From: Tessaracoccus sp. OH4464_COT-324
GTDB taxonomy: Bacteria; Actinomycetota; Actinomycetes; Propionibacteriales; Propionibacteriaceae
Assembly (NCBI RefSeq): GCF_003932855.1
Contig: NZ_RQYZ01000006.1
Span: 62,001-126,000, forward strand
Length of the DNA: 64,000 nt
Direction: 5' to 3'
The notes beneath the pieces are model-generated. The model saw only the letters and a program-made list of their open reading frames with translations, ran no database searches and was not told the origin of the DNA. Made by a program: the position numbers and the translations under genes. Positions 56,877-64,000 of this stretch are shown piece after piece (within the stretch, counting starts at the first letter, position 1; the number at the start of each line of letters is the position of its first letter).

Positions 56877-59800
56877 ATGACCCACGGCTACCGGCGCTAT
56901 CCCCACCTCCACGGCAATACCGTAGTTTTTGTCGCCGACGATGATCTTTGGCTGGGCGAGACCAGCGGCGGTCAGGCGCACCGTTTGACCCGGGGCGAGG
57001 AGACGCCGCGCAGCCCACGCTTCTCGCCTGACGGCAAGCACATCGCCTACGTGGCTACCACGGGGGGTGGCCACGATCTCTACGTCACCGACGTCGATGG
57101 CAATTCGCGTCGGTTGACCTGGCTGAGTGCCACTCGGATGCATGTCTCCGGTTGGGTTGATTCCGACCATGTTCTGCTGGCCTCGGCGCATGAGACTGTT
57201 TCGCGGGGGCTCACCTACCTGTACTCGGTTTCGCTGGGGGGCTACGTGCGCAGGCTGGAGCTGGGCCTCGCGATGGACGCGGCCTTCGGGCGCAAGGGCA
57301 CCGTCGTCGCGAGCCCAAACTTTCAAGGGCCGGAGAGCTGGAAACGCTACCGGGGCGGCATGGCCGTGCGGCTCTGGGTGTCCCCGGATGGCAAGGAAGA
57401 CTGGCGGCGCATCTTGCCGCATGAGCCGGCCAGCCTGGCGGGGCCTCGCTGGTTCGGGGACCGGATCATCTTCACCTCCGACATTGGGGAGTCGGGGCGT
57501 TGCCAGGCTCAGCTGTGGAGCGTCACCGCAACCGGGCGTGACCTGAAGCAGCACACCTTCCACAGCGTCGAGCAGGGCTATGTTCGCGACGCCACCACCG
57601 ACGGCAAGGGCATTGTCTACCATGCGCGCGGCGAACTGTACTACATGACCTCCCTGGAGGGACGCCCCGAGCTGCTGGACTTCCGCACCGCCGTCAGCCG
57701 GCCGCAGCCCGTCTTCCTTTCACCCCACGATCGCCTGGAGACGATGGCGCCGGACCACGGCGGCGACGGCTCGCTCGTGGAGTGGCGTGGGGCCGCGTAC
57801 TTCCTCACCCACCGCTCCGGCCCCGCCCGGATGCTGGCGGATGCGCCCGGGGCGCGGATTCGTGAGCCGCGGCTGCTGGGCAGGTCGGGCAAGGCGATCT
57901 GGGCCACCGACCCGGACGGCGAGGACTGCCTGGAGATCAAGGCGGTCGACGGCGACGGCTCCGCGCGACGTCTGGCGCAGGGCAGGGTGGGGCGGGTGCT
58001 CGACCTGGCGTCGAACTCCGCGGGCAGCAAGGTGGCCATCGCGTCGCACGACGGCACCATATATCTGCTCGACGTGGCTCGGGGGTCGCTCAAGAAGATC
58101 GGCCGGTCGCCAGACGGTGAGGCGACCGGGTTCACGTTCTCGCCCGACGGCCGCTACCTGGTCTGGCGTGAGGCGATCGCCAACGAGGGCACACTCGGCC
58201 GGCTCGTCGGTTACGACGTGGCGGGGGATCGGCCCTTCACCCTGACCCGGGGGCAGTTTAACGACTACGCGCCCGCCTTCAGCTCCGACGGCAAGTTCCT
58301 CGCGTTCCTGTCGTCGCGCACTATCGACCCGAGCTACGACGAGCTGAACTTCGATCTGTCCTTCACCAACACGGTGCGCCCCTGGCTCGCCCCGCTGAGC
58401 GCGGAGGAGCCGTCTCCGTTCGGGGTGAGCGCCGATGGCTGGCAGATCAGCGAGGGCGACGACGGCTCGGGAGAGGAGGGCGCGGCCAAGTCCGGGGAGA
58501 AGACCGAGGAGGCCGTGACGTTGGACGCCGAGGGTTTCGAGGATCGCCTGGCGGTGTTTCCCGTTCCCAGCGGCCAGTACCGTGAGCTGATGGCTGTGCG
58601 CGACGGCGTGGTCTGGACCCGCTCCACCTCGGGCAGCGCTGTCCTGGGTGACGGGCGAGTCGGCACCGAGGAGGCCAAGGATTTGGCCGAGCACTTCTCG
58701 TTCAAGCAGCGCAAGGCGACGGTTGTCGTCGAAGCCTGCGACGCGGTGGCGGCCTCCGGCGACGGTGAGCGCCTCCTGGTGCGTTGCGGTGACGAGGCCT
58801 GGGTACAGTCGGCGGACGCCAAACCCGAGGACGAGGACCGGATCAATGTTGATCTGACGAGGCTCCGGCGCGAGATCGACCCGGCCGAGGAGTGGCGCCA
58901 GATGTTTGACGAGACGACGCGGCTCATGGGCAGCCACTTCTGGCGTGAGGATATGGACGGTGTTGACTGGCTCGGGGTTGTGGAGCGTTACCGACGGCTC
59001 CTGCCGCGGCTGGCCACCCACGACGATCTGGTGGATCTGCTGTGGGAGACCATCGGCGAGCTGAATACCTCGCACGCCTACGTGAAACCTGTCGGCGACG
59101 TGGACGCGCCCCGGGTTGGCTGGCTGGGGGCAGAGTTCACGCGCAACTCGAAGCGGGAGCTGGTCATCCAGCGGATTCTGCCCGGTGAGTCGTCCGACCC
59201 GCACGCCCGCTCCCCGTTGCGCGCGGCGGGGGTAGGTGCGGCCCCAGGGGATGTGATCCTGGCCATTGACGGCCGGCCCACCAGCGAGGCGCCGCACGTC
59301 GGGGCACTGCTGCTGGGCTCGGCGGAGAAGGTGGTGGAGCTTACCTTGGCGCGTGGCCGCATGAAGCGGCGCGTGGCGGTCGTGCCGGTGGCTTCGGAGG
59401 TGCCGCTGCGCTACCACGAGTGGGTGCGCAGCAACGTCACCTACGTCGACCGGGCGTCGCGTGGGCGGCTCGGCTACGTCCACGTGCCGGATATGGTGGC
59501 CACCGGGTGGGCCGAGTTTCATCGGCTCATCGGCGAGGCCACCCAGCGCGACGGGGTGATCGTCGACGTGCGGTTTAACAACGGCGGCCACACGTCGGAG
59601 TTGGTGATCGAGCGGCTGATGCGCAAGGTGATCGCCTTCACTGGCGGACGCCACCTGGAGGTGGGCACTTACCCGAGGCAGGGCATGCGCGGCCCGGTGG
59701 TGTTCGTGACGAACTCGTTCGCGGGCTCCGACGGCGACATCGTGTGCCTGGCGGCCCAGGAGTATGGGATTGGGCCGGTGGTGGGCGAACGCAGTTGGGG

Positions 59801-60074
59801 CGGGGTCATTGGTATCGACGGCCGGTTCCAGCTCGTGGACGGCACCGAGGTCACCCAGCCAAGGTACTGGATCCAGTTCGAAAAGTCGGGCATGCGGGTG
59901 GAGAACCACGGCGTGGATCCCGATGTCGTCGTCGAGATGACGCCGGCGGACTGGGAGTCGAGCAAGGATCCGCAGCTCGACGCGGCCATCGCGCAGGCAC
60001 TCGACCGGCTGCGGCGCACCCCGGCGTTGGCGCCGCGCAGCCTGGGCGCGCCCCGCTTCGGGCCCCGGAGCTGA
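56877..60074 (+). CDS. Tricorn-type protease (S41 family)
   Basis: A 1065-residue protein with the tricorn architecture: an N-terminal beta-propeller pair (about 1-600, repeats such as PRFSPDGKHIAYVA and TFSPDGRYLVWR), a helical C1 domain, a PDZ domain (about 760-830, with GAAPGDVILAIDGRPTSEAP), and a C2 domain. Catalytic residues are in place: His733 in NTSHAYV and Ser951 in NSFAGSDGD. Tricorn degrades oligopeptides released by large ATP-dependent proteases, so its position downstream of clpX is functionally apt. No signal peptide is seen. Confidence 0.92.
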   Translation: MTHGYRRYPHLHGNTVVFVADDDLWLGETSGGQAHRLTRGEETPRSPRFSPDGKHIAYVATTGGGHDLYVTDVDGNSRRLTWLSATRMHVSGWVDSDHVLLASAHETVSRGLTYLYSVSLGGYVRRLELGLAMDAAFGRKGTVVASPNFQGPESWKRYRGGMAVRLWVSPDGKEDWRRILPHEPASLAGPRWFGDRIIFTSDIGESGRCQAQLWSVTATGRDLKQHTFHSVEQGYVRDATTDGKGIVYHARGELYYMTSLEGRPELLDFRTAVSRPQPVFLSPHDRLETMAPDHGGDGSLVEWRGAAYFLTHRSGPARMLADAPGARIREPRLLGRSGKAIWATDPDGEDCLEIKAVDGDGSARRLAQGRVGRVLDLASNSAGSKVAIASHDGTIYLLDVARGSLKKIGRSPDGEATGFTFSPDGRYLVWREAIANEGTLGRLVGYDVAGDRPFTLTRGQFNDYAPAFSSDGKFLAFLSSRTIDPSYDELNFDLSFTNTVRPWLAPLSAEEPSPFGVSADGWQISEGDDGSGEEGAAKSGEKTEEAVTLDAEGFEDRLAVFPVPSGQYRELMAVRDGVVWTRSTSGSAVLGDGRVGTEEAKDLAEHFSFKQRKATVVVEACDAVAASGDGERLLVRCGDEAWVQSADAKPEDEDRINVDLTRLRREIDPAEEWRQMFDETTRLMGSHFWREDMDGVDWLGVVERYRRLLPRLATHDDLVDLLWETIGELNTSHAYVKPVGDVDAPRVGWLGAEFTRNSKRELVIQRILPGESSDPHARSPLRAAGVGAAPGDVILAIDGRPTSEAPHVGALLLGSAEKVVELTLARGRMKRRVAVVPVASEVPLRYHEWVRSNVTYVDRASRGRLGYVHVPDMVATGWAEFHRLIGEATQRDGVIVDVRFNNGGHTSELVIERLMRKVIAFTGGRHLEVGTYPRQGMRGPVVFVTNSFAGSDGDIVCLAAQEYGIGPVVGERSWGGVIGIDGRFQLVDGTEVTQPRYWIQFEKSGMRVENHGVDPDVVVEMTPADWESSKDPQLDAAIAQALDRLRRTPALAPRSLGAPRFGPRS

Positions 60075-60158
60075 GGCCGGCGGGTCCGGCTTGGGAGCGT
60101 GCATTTTCGCGGTCGTTTACCCCGCCAGCTGCGCATAGGTCGGGTATAGACTCGCCGC

Positions 60159-61019
60159 ATGTTCACGTTATCGGAAGACGATCCGCAGAAAATGCTTGAC
60201 GCGCTAGCGCAGCTGGCGGGGGAACACTTCGAACTGGCCGAGCGGCAGCGGGCCGCGTTGGCGGCCGCGGAGGGCGTGGCGCGCTCCGGGCCGGTAGAGC
60301 TCGCGGTGGGACCCGACGGGAGCCTCAGCCGCGTCGAGATTGAGGGTGACGTCGACAGGTTGTCGCCGGCCATGCTGCGCAACTACCTGATGGAGGCCTA
60401 CCGCGAGGCGGCCCAGCTGGCGAACCGCGCCTGCGCGGCCAGCGTGGTGGATCCTGGCGCTAGCGAGACCATCCGCCGGTCCATGCCGGAGGAGCTGGCG
60501 GAGGAAGACGGCGACGATTGCGCCGTGTTGCCGCCGGGGCCGGAGCGCAGCTACACCCTCGATGACCTGCCGGAGGATCCCGAGTTCGAGCGGCTGCTGA
60601 CCCGGATGGACAGCTCAGATGCCCAGGAAGTGCTGGCCGAGTTGAAAGCCGCCGCAGGATTGGAAAACTTCGACTTCAACCGGCCGGCGGAACAGATCCA
60701 GGCCGAGATTATCGCCGACGCGCAGCGGCTGGCGCGCGGCGCCGAAGAGGTGGGCCCGGAGCTGCGCGCGCTGCGGGTCACCCACGACACCGAACACCTC
60801 ACGGTGACGATCGGGGCCTGGGGACAGATACACGACCTCACGATTCGCCCTGCCGCGCTGCGGCTCGACGCCCAGCAACTGGCGGAGGCCATCGTCGCCG
60901 GGGTTCGCGAGGCGGAGGGGGTCGCGGCAAGGGAGGCAAGAGCGCTGCTGAGCGCGTCGGGCATCTACGACCCGCAGGATCCCTCGCTCGCTGTCCTTGA
61001 GGTCAGGGCAGCCCAGTAG
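60159..61019 (+). CDS. YbaB/EbfC-like protein of an ESX-type locus
   Basis: A 286-residue protein with two YbaB-like alpha-beta repeats. The first covers about 10-95 (SGPVELAVGPDGSLSRVEIE, then LSPAMLRNYLMEAYREAA). The second covers about 175-270 (HDTEHLTVTIGAWGQIHDLT, then LDAQQLAEAIVAGVREAEG). An acidic linker with CAVLPPGPERSY joins them. YbaB-like proteins often accompany WXG100-type ESX substrates in actinobacteria. It is followed 31 bases later by an EspC-like gene. DNA binding, as in YbaB, is possible but unproven. Confidence 0.65.
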   Translation: MFTLSEDDPQKMLDALAQLAGEHFELAERQRAALAAAEGVARSGPVELAVGPDGSLSRVEIEGDVDRLSPAMLRNYLMEAYREAAQLANRACAASVVDPGASETIRRSMPEELAEEDGDDCAVLPPGPERSYTLDDLPEDPEFERLLTRMDSSDAQEVLAELKAAAGLENFDFNRPAEQIQAEIIADAQRLARGAEEVGPELRALRVTHDTEHLTVTIGAWGQIHDLTIRPAALRLDAQQLAEAIVAGVREAEGVAAREARALLSASGIYDPQDPSLAVLEVRAAQ

Positions 61020-61050
61020 GGAAGAGATAAGGGAAGGAAAACCACGAAAT

Positions 61051-61359
61051 ATGACTTCATTCAAAGTCAACCCCGAGGCACTCGATAGCGCCGGCGAAGG
61101 GTGCATCGCAGTGGGCGCGCAAGTTTCAGGCGTGGCGGGCCAGCTCAGCCAGCCGGACCCGCTGATGCTTGGCATGTTCTTGGCCCCTCTCATGGCGGGA
61201 GCCACCGCATTTACGAGCTATTCGCAGCAGCTGATCCGCGGCATCGGCCACGGTAACAAGGCTCTCGGTGAAAATCTCAAGGCCACGGCGAAGGCTTACC
61301 GTGACCACGAGGACCAGACGGTGCAACAGTGCACCCAGTTCGTGGGGAGCATCGGATGA
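61051..61359 (+). CDS. EspC-like (DUF2580-type) small protein
   Basis: A 102-residue, mostly helical protein. It begins MTSFKVNPEALDSAGEGC and ends with a long helix, GENLKATAKAYRDHEDQTVQ, the Y-x-x-x-D/E-like tail of ESX-secreted helical hairpins. Length and the Gly/Leu-rich turn in the middle (PLMLGMFLAPLMAG) fit the EspC/DUF2580 group, which pairs with larger ESX substrates. It overlaps the next gene by four bases. Secretion is inferred, since no ESX machinery lies in the window. Confidence 0.68.
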   Translation: MTSFKVNPEALDSAGEGCIAVGAQVSGVAGQLSQPDPLMLGMFLAPLMAGATAFTSYSQQLIRGIGHGNKALGENLKATAKAYRDHEDQTVQQCTQFVGSIG

Positions 61360-62486
61360 CTGAGGTAGCGGCGAATTATGGTCGAGGGGTTGGCAGCGCC
61401 TTCGGCCAAGAGTACACCGACGTGGCCAAGGCGTGGTCGGACGGCAAGTTCGGGGTGTCCGACCTGGCGGCGCCGGTGGGGGCGGGTCTCGACCTGCTAG
61501 GGGCCTTCCTGGACCCGGTCAGCTGGGTGGTAGGCAACCTGCTGGAGCCGATCTACAACTGGATCTTCGAGCGCTGCGAGCCCTGTAAGCGGGTGATCGA
61601 GTCCGTCACCGGCAGCCCGGACCAGGTGCGCAGCTGGGCTGAGCAGTTTCAGACTGCGGCCAAGGGGGTAGCGGAGTCTGCCAACCAGCTGCTGGAACAG
61701 GTGAACCGCGCACTCAGCGAGTGGGAAGGTCAGGCTCGCGACGCGTTCCGTCAGGTGGCCGAGCAGGCGGTGGAGATGCAGCGCAGCCAGGCCGACACCC
61801 TGCATAAGGCGTCCGAACTGGGCTACGGTCTTGCGGGCATCGTGTCCGTGTTCAAGGAAATCATCATCACCCTGATCAAGCAGCTGATCAACGACCTGGT
61901 CAGCAAGGGCATCATGGCCGCGCTGGCTGCGGTGCCCTCACTCGGTGCGGCGGTGGCCGCCTACATGGCGTGGGCAGCCGGAAAGTACGCGCTGGTGATG
62001 GGGCGGGTCGCGCGCTCGCTGCAGAAGCTGTTCAGCAAGGCGGCGGACCTGGTTGGGAAGGCCACGAAGTTCGGCAAGTTCTTGGAGAACATCGCTGAGC
62101 GGCTGGGCAGGCTCGCCGCGCACTTTGACGACATCAAGGCTCGGGCGGATTCGACGCGCTCCACCCTGGACAGGCGCAACCAGGCGCAGGAGCGGGCAGC
62201 GGAACGCCAGCGCAGGGCCGACCAGCACTATCAAAACGCGGAGCAGATGGACGGCCGGGCAAGGCGCACCGAGACGAGGAAGGGCGATACTCAGATCAGG
62301 CGGCGTGATCAGCAACTCGACCGGGCCAATCAGCTGGGCAAGGAATCGCTGGAACAGGCGGGTGGTATTGGCGCTAGTCCTTCCAAACCGTGGAACTACG
62401 TCCCACCGTTCGGCAAGTACGACGGAGGCCAGCGCCATGAGAATACAGGCAACCCGGCAGATGACATTGGGGAACTCGTCGAGTGA
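61356..62486 (+). CDS. ESX/WXG100-like large protein
   Basis: A 376-residue protein. After an N-terminal segment of about 80 residues with two Cys (FERCEPCKR), residues 85-160 form a WXG100-like helical hairpin with W-E-G in NRALSEWEGQARDAFRQVAE. A hydrophobic region (about 168-215, IIITLIKQLINDLV and AALAAVPSLGAAVAAYMAWA) could insert in a membrane. The C-terminal 100 residues are basic, coiled-coil-like (RNQAQERAAERQRRADQHYQ) and end in a disordered tail. It may be a secreted effector or structural partner of the EspC-like protein. No toxin motif is recognised. Confidence 0.65.
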   Translation: MTEVAANYGRGVGSAFGQEYTDVAKAWSDGKFGVSDLAAPVGAGLDLLGAFLDPVSWVVGNLLEPIYNWIFERCEPCKRVIESVTGSPDQVRSWAEQFQTAAKGVAESANQLLEQVNRALSEWEGQARDAFRQVAEQAVEMQRSQADTLHKASELGYGLAGIVSVFKEIIITLIKQLINDLVSKGIMAALAAVPSLGAAVAAYMAWAAGKYALVMGRVARSLQKLFSKAADLVGKATKFGKFLENIAERLGRLAAHFDDIKARADSTRSTLDRRNQAQERAAERQRRADQHYQNAEQMDGRARRTETRKGDTQIRRRDQQLDRANQLGKESLEQAGGIGASPSKPWNYVPPFGKYDGGQRHENTGNPADDIGELVE

Positions 62487-63121
62487 GTTCCGCCGAACAC
62501 GCTCCGCGACCGGATTATTTCCGTCCACAGGCTCCGAAGAAAGGCGGGAAAGCTCCGTGGGGCGCCATCGCCGTGGTCGCATCCCTCGTGCTGTCCTGCG
62601 CGCTGGGCATATACACCTGCGGGGGCATTGCCAGGGCGCAGGGCGGGTTCTCGGCAGACGGCTGGCGCACGGGTACCGTCACAGTGGAAAGCTGCCGGGT
62701 GGACGGTTTGAGCCTGGGGCTGCGCTACGAATGCACGGGAGCTGTTTCATGGACTAGGCAGGAGAAACTCCCCGCGGGGCTGACCCTTCCGGAGCCGCCG
62801 TACACGGTCTACAGCCCCACCGAGCTCCAGCCCGGCAGCGTGGTGGCGGTCGAGGCCTTCCTGGTAGACCGGCAGCGGCTGGTCGGGAAGGGATCGAAGA
62901 CCGTCGTCGAGGAGAATATCGTCACGGATGACCATCCCCGCGGTCAGGAGTTCTGGATGTGGTTCCAAATGCTGGGGCCAATCCTGTGGGCGATCCTGAC
63001 CTTCGTGGTGCTGGGGGCTATCACTACGCTCGCGGGAAAGTTCAGGTACGGCGGATTCGGGAGGCGGTTTCGCCGGTTCCGTAGGGGCGCCGGCGACGCC
63101 CGTGGCGATACCAGCTATTGA
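62483..63121 (+). CDS. Two-helix membrane protein of the ESX-like operon
   Basis: A 212-residue protein starting GTG in the overlap with the previous gene. There is one helix near 28-48 (IAVVASLVLSCALGIYTC), an external beta-rich domain with two Cys (VESCRVDG, YECTGAV) that resembles DUF3592 proteins, a second helix near 156-176 (GPILWAILTFVVLGAITTLA), and a strongly basic cytoplasmic tail FGRRFRRFRRGAGDAR. It is the last gene of the four-gene operon. It could anchor or immunise against the ESX-like protein; this is inference. Confidence 0.65.
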   Translation: MSSAEHAPRPDYFRPQAPKKGGKAPWGAIAVVASLVLSCALGIYTCGGIARAQGGFSADGWRTGTVTVESCRVDGLSLGLRYECTGAVSWTRQEKLPAGLTLPEPPYTVYSPTELQPGSVVAVEAFLVDRQRLVGKGSKTVVEENIVTDDHPRGQEFWMWFQMLGPILWAILTFVVLGAITTLAGKFRYGGFGRRFRRFRRGAGDARGDTSY

Positions 63122-63440
63122 GGCGGGGGAGGACCACCGGGCGGGGCGTAACTTGTGGAAGTTCACGGCCCGCGCCGGTGGCCTCTGTGTTGTGTTTTGA
63201 CGCGCGGCTGAGCCTGCCCGTCGGGGCTTGGAGCCAACTTCGCCCGGTGCCGGAAGCCTCCGATCGAGCGGATTCACCTGCAGGCAACGCCCTCGCTCAG
63301 CGGTCGTAGGCCGACAGCGATCAACGACGGCGCAGCGCGCCCGTCGCCAAGCACCTGACAGCTGGCCCACCAACCTGACGACCATCCCCCGGGGGAGAGG
63401 CCGACGCGGCCGTCGGCCCCCGCCCCGTTTTACGCCGGGG
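63122..63440. other. Spacer between convergent ESX-like operon and valS
   Basis: No gene is supported in these 319 bases between two convergent stop codons. It contains the hairpin at 63399-63418 and other short GC-rich repeats. Confidence 0.5.
63399..63418. terminator. Hairpin downstream of valS
   Basis: A perfect stem GGCCGACG / CGTCGGCC with a four-base loop lies between convergent genes. No U-tract follows, so terminator function is tentative. Confidence 0.4.
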
Positions 63441-64000
63441 CTATTCCTGGGCGAGTTCGACGTCCACCGTGAGCGGCGAGTCGCTCTCCACCCAGGCGAG
63501 CGTCGTGATGCGCCCAACCGCGCTGAGGTCGGATTCGATGGAACGCAGCCGCGCGAGCACGTCGGCGGTGCCCGAGAACGTTGCCTGGACCACCTCGGTG
63601 CGCATGGACACCTTGGCGGTGGATTTCGCGCCCCGGATCGCGATCAGGGCGGCCGCCACGTCGTCGAGGAGCGCGGGCTCGCCGTCCGGCAGCTCGCTGG
63701 CCTGGGGCCAGGCGGCACGGTGGATGGAGCCCGTGCGGAACCAGCTCCAGGTCTCCTCCGTCACATAGGGCAGGAAAGGCGCGAGCAGTCGCAGCTGCAC
63801 GTCCAGGGCCAGCTGCAAGGCGGCCTTGGCGGAGTCAGCCTGCGCTCCCTCGGAGTAGGCCCGCTCCTTGACTAGCTCGACGTAGTCGTCGCAGAAGGAC
63901 CAGAAGAACGTCTCGGCGGCTTCCAAGGCCGACGTGTAGTCGAATGCGTCGAAGGCCGCCGTGGCTGCTGTCACGACCTGCTTCAGGCTGGCCAACATCG
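63441..64000 (-). CDS. valS: Valyl-tRNA synthetase, C-terminal part (continues past the window)
   Basis: About 186 residues of the 3' end are visible. They form the anticodon-binding helical domain: FDAFDYTSALEAAETFFWSF, then CDDYVELVKERAYSEG, and LLAPFLPYVTEETWSWF, followed by the short C-terminal beta region typical of actinobacterial ValS. The catalytic HIGH/KMSKS domain lies beyond base 64000. The frame runs off the window edge. Confidence 0.88.
   Translation of the reverse strand, partial: MLASLKQVVTAATAAFDAFDYTSALEAAETFFWSFCDDYVELVKERAYSEGAQADSAKAALQLALDVQLRLLAPFLPYVTEETWSWFRTGSIHRAAWPQASELPDGEPALLDDVAAALIAIRGAKSTAKVSMRTEVVQATFSGTADVLARLRSIESDLSAVGRITTLAWVESDSPLTVDVELAQE

Noticed and set aside
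57720-60104. Long reverse frame opposite the tricorn gene.
   Set aside because: A shadow frame; the forward strand carries the complete tricorn active site.

Overview
The window is a high-GC Gram-positive chromosome segment, most plausibly an actinobacterium of the Propionibacteriaceae type. The evidence is uniformly GC-rich codon use, frequent GTG and TTG starts, tandem clpP genes, a Nei-like glycosylase, a tricorn protease and an ESX-type small-protein operon. The genus-level placement is inference from gene content, not from a marker gene.

Bases 1-3700 form an accessory region that abuts the 3' end of a tRNA-His gene. It holds the 3' end of a probable AbiEi antitoxin, an AbiEii nucleotidyltransferase toxin, a lower-GC SIR2-domain protein on the opposite strand, and a decayed IS481-type transposase. 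Bases 3700-11600 are mostly housekeeping: tRNA-His, oligoribonuclease, a lipoprotein, tRNA-Arg, a PrsW-type membrane protease translationally coupled to two dynamin-like GTPases, and ettA. Bases 11586-17092 carry an ECF sigma factor with a membrane partner and a four-gene MacAB-like ABC export operon. Bases 17642-21228 encode a heterodimeric ABC exporter followed by the wreck of an NRPS adenylation domain.

Bases 21783-31022 hold a MarR regulator with a D-lactate/glycolate-type dehydrogenase, an acyl-CoA ligase with a double-hotdog thioesterase, a class III sirtuin, and a DEDDh exonuclease coupled to a cNMP/CBS/nucleotidyltransferase protein. Bases 31166-33830 are the pyrimidine operon pyrR-pyrB-pyrC, with a tiny divergent membrane protein whose start codon overlaps that of pyrR. 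Next come pepN, rpiB, a Nei/Fpg glycosylase, an unknown protein, an alpha/beta hydrolase and a beta-eliminating lyase whose specificity residues match tyrosine phenol-lyase. They are followed by membrane proteins, tRNA-Pro, a papain-like protein, a frameshifted cytidine deaminase and tRNA-Gly.

Bases 44968-56708 contain the proteolysis block tig-clpP1-clpP2...clpX. The normally tight clpP2-clpX linkage is split by a tightly packed six-gene operon: three glycosyltransferases, one ABC exporter, and two APH-fold kinases that both carry HxDxxxxQ in place of HxDxxxxN. This looks like a dedicated envelope-glycan or glycoconjugate pathway of unknown product and is the best candidate here for an undescribed system. 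The window ends with a tricorn protease, a four-gene ESX-like operon without visible secretion machinery, and the 3' end of valS on the reverse strand.
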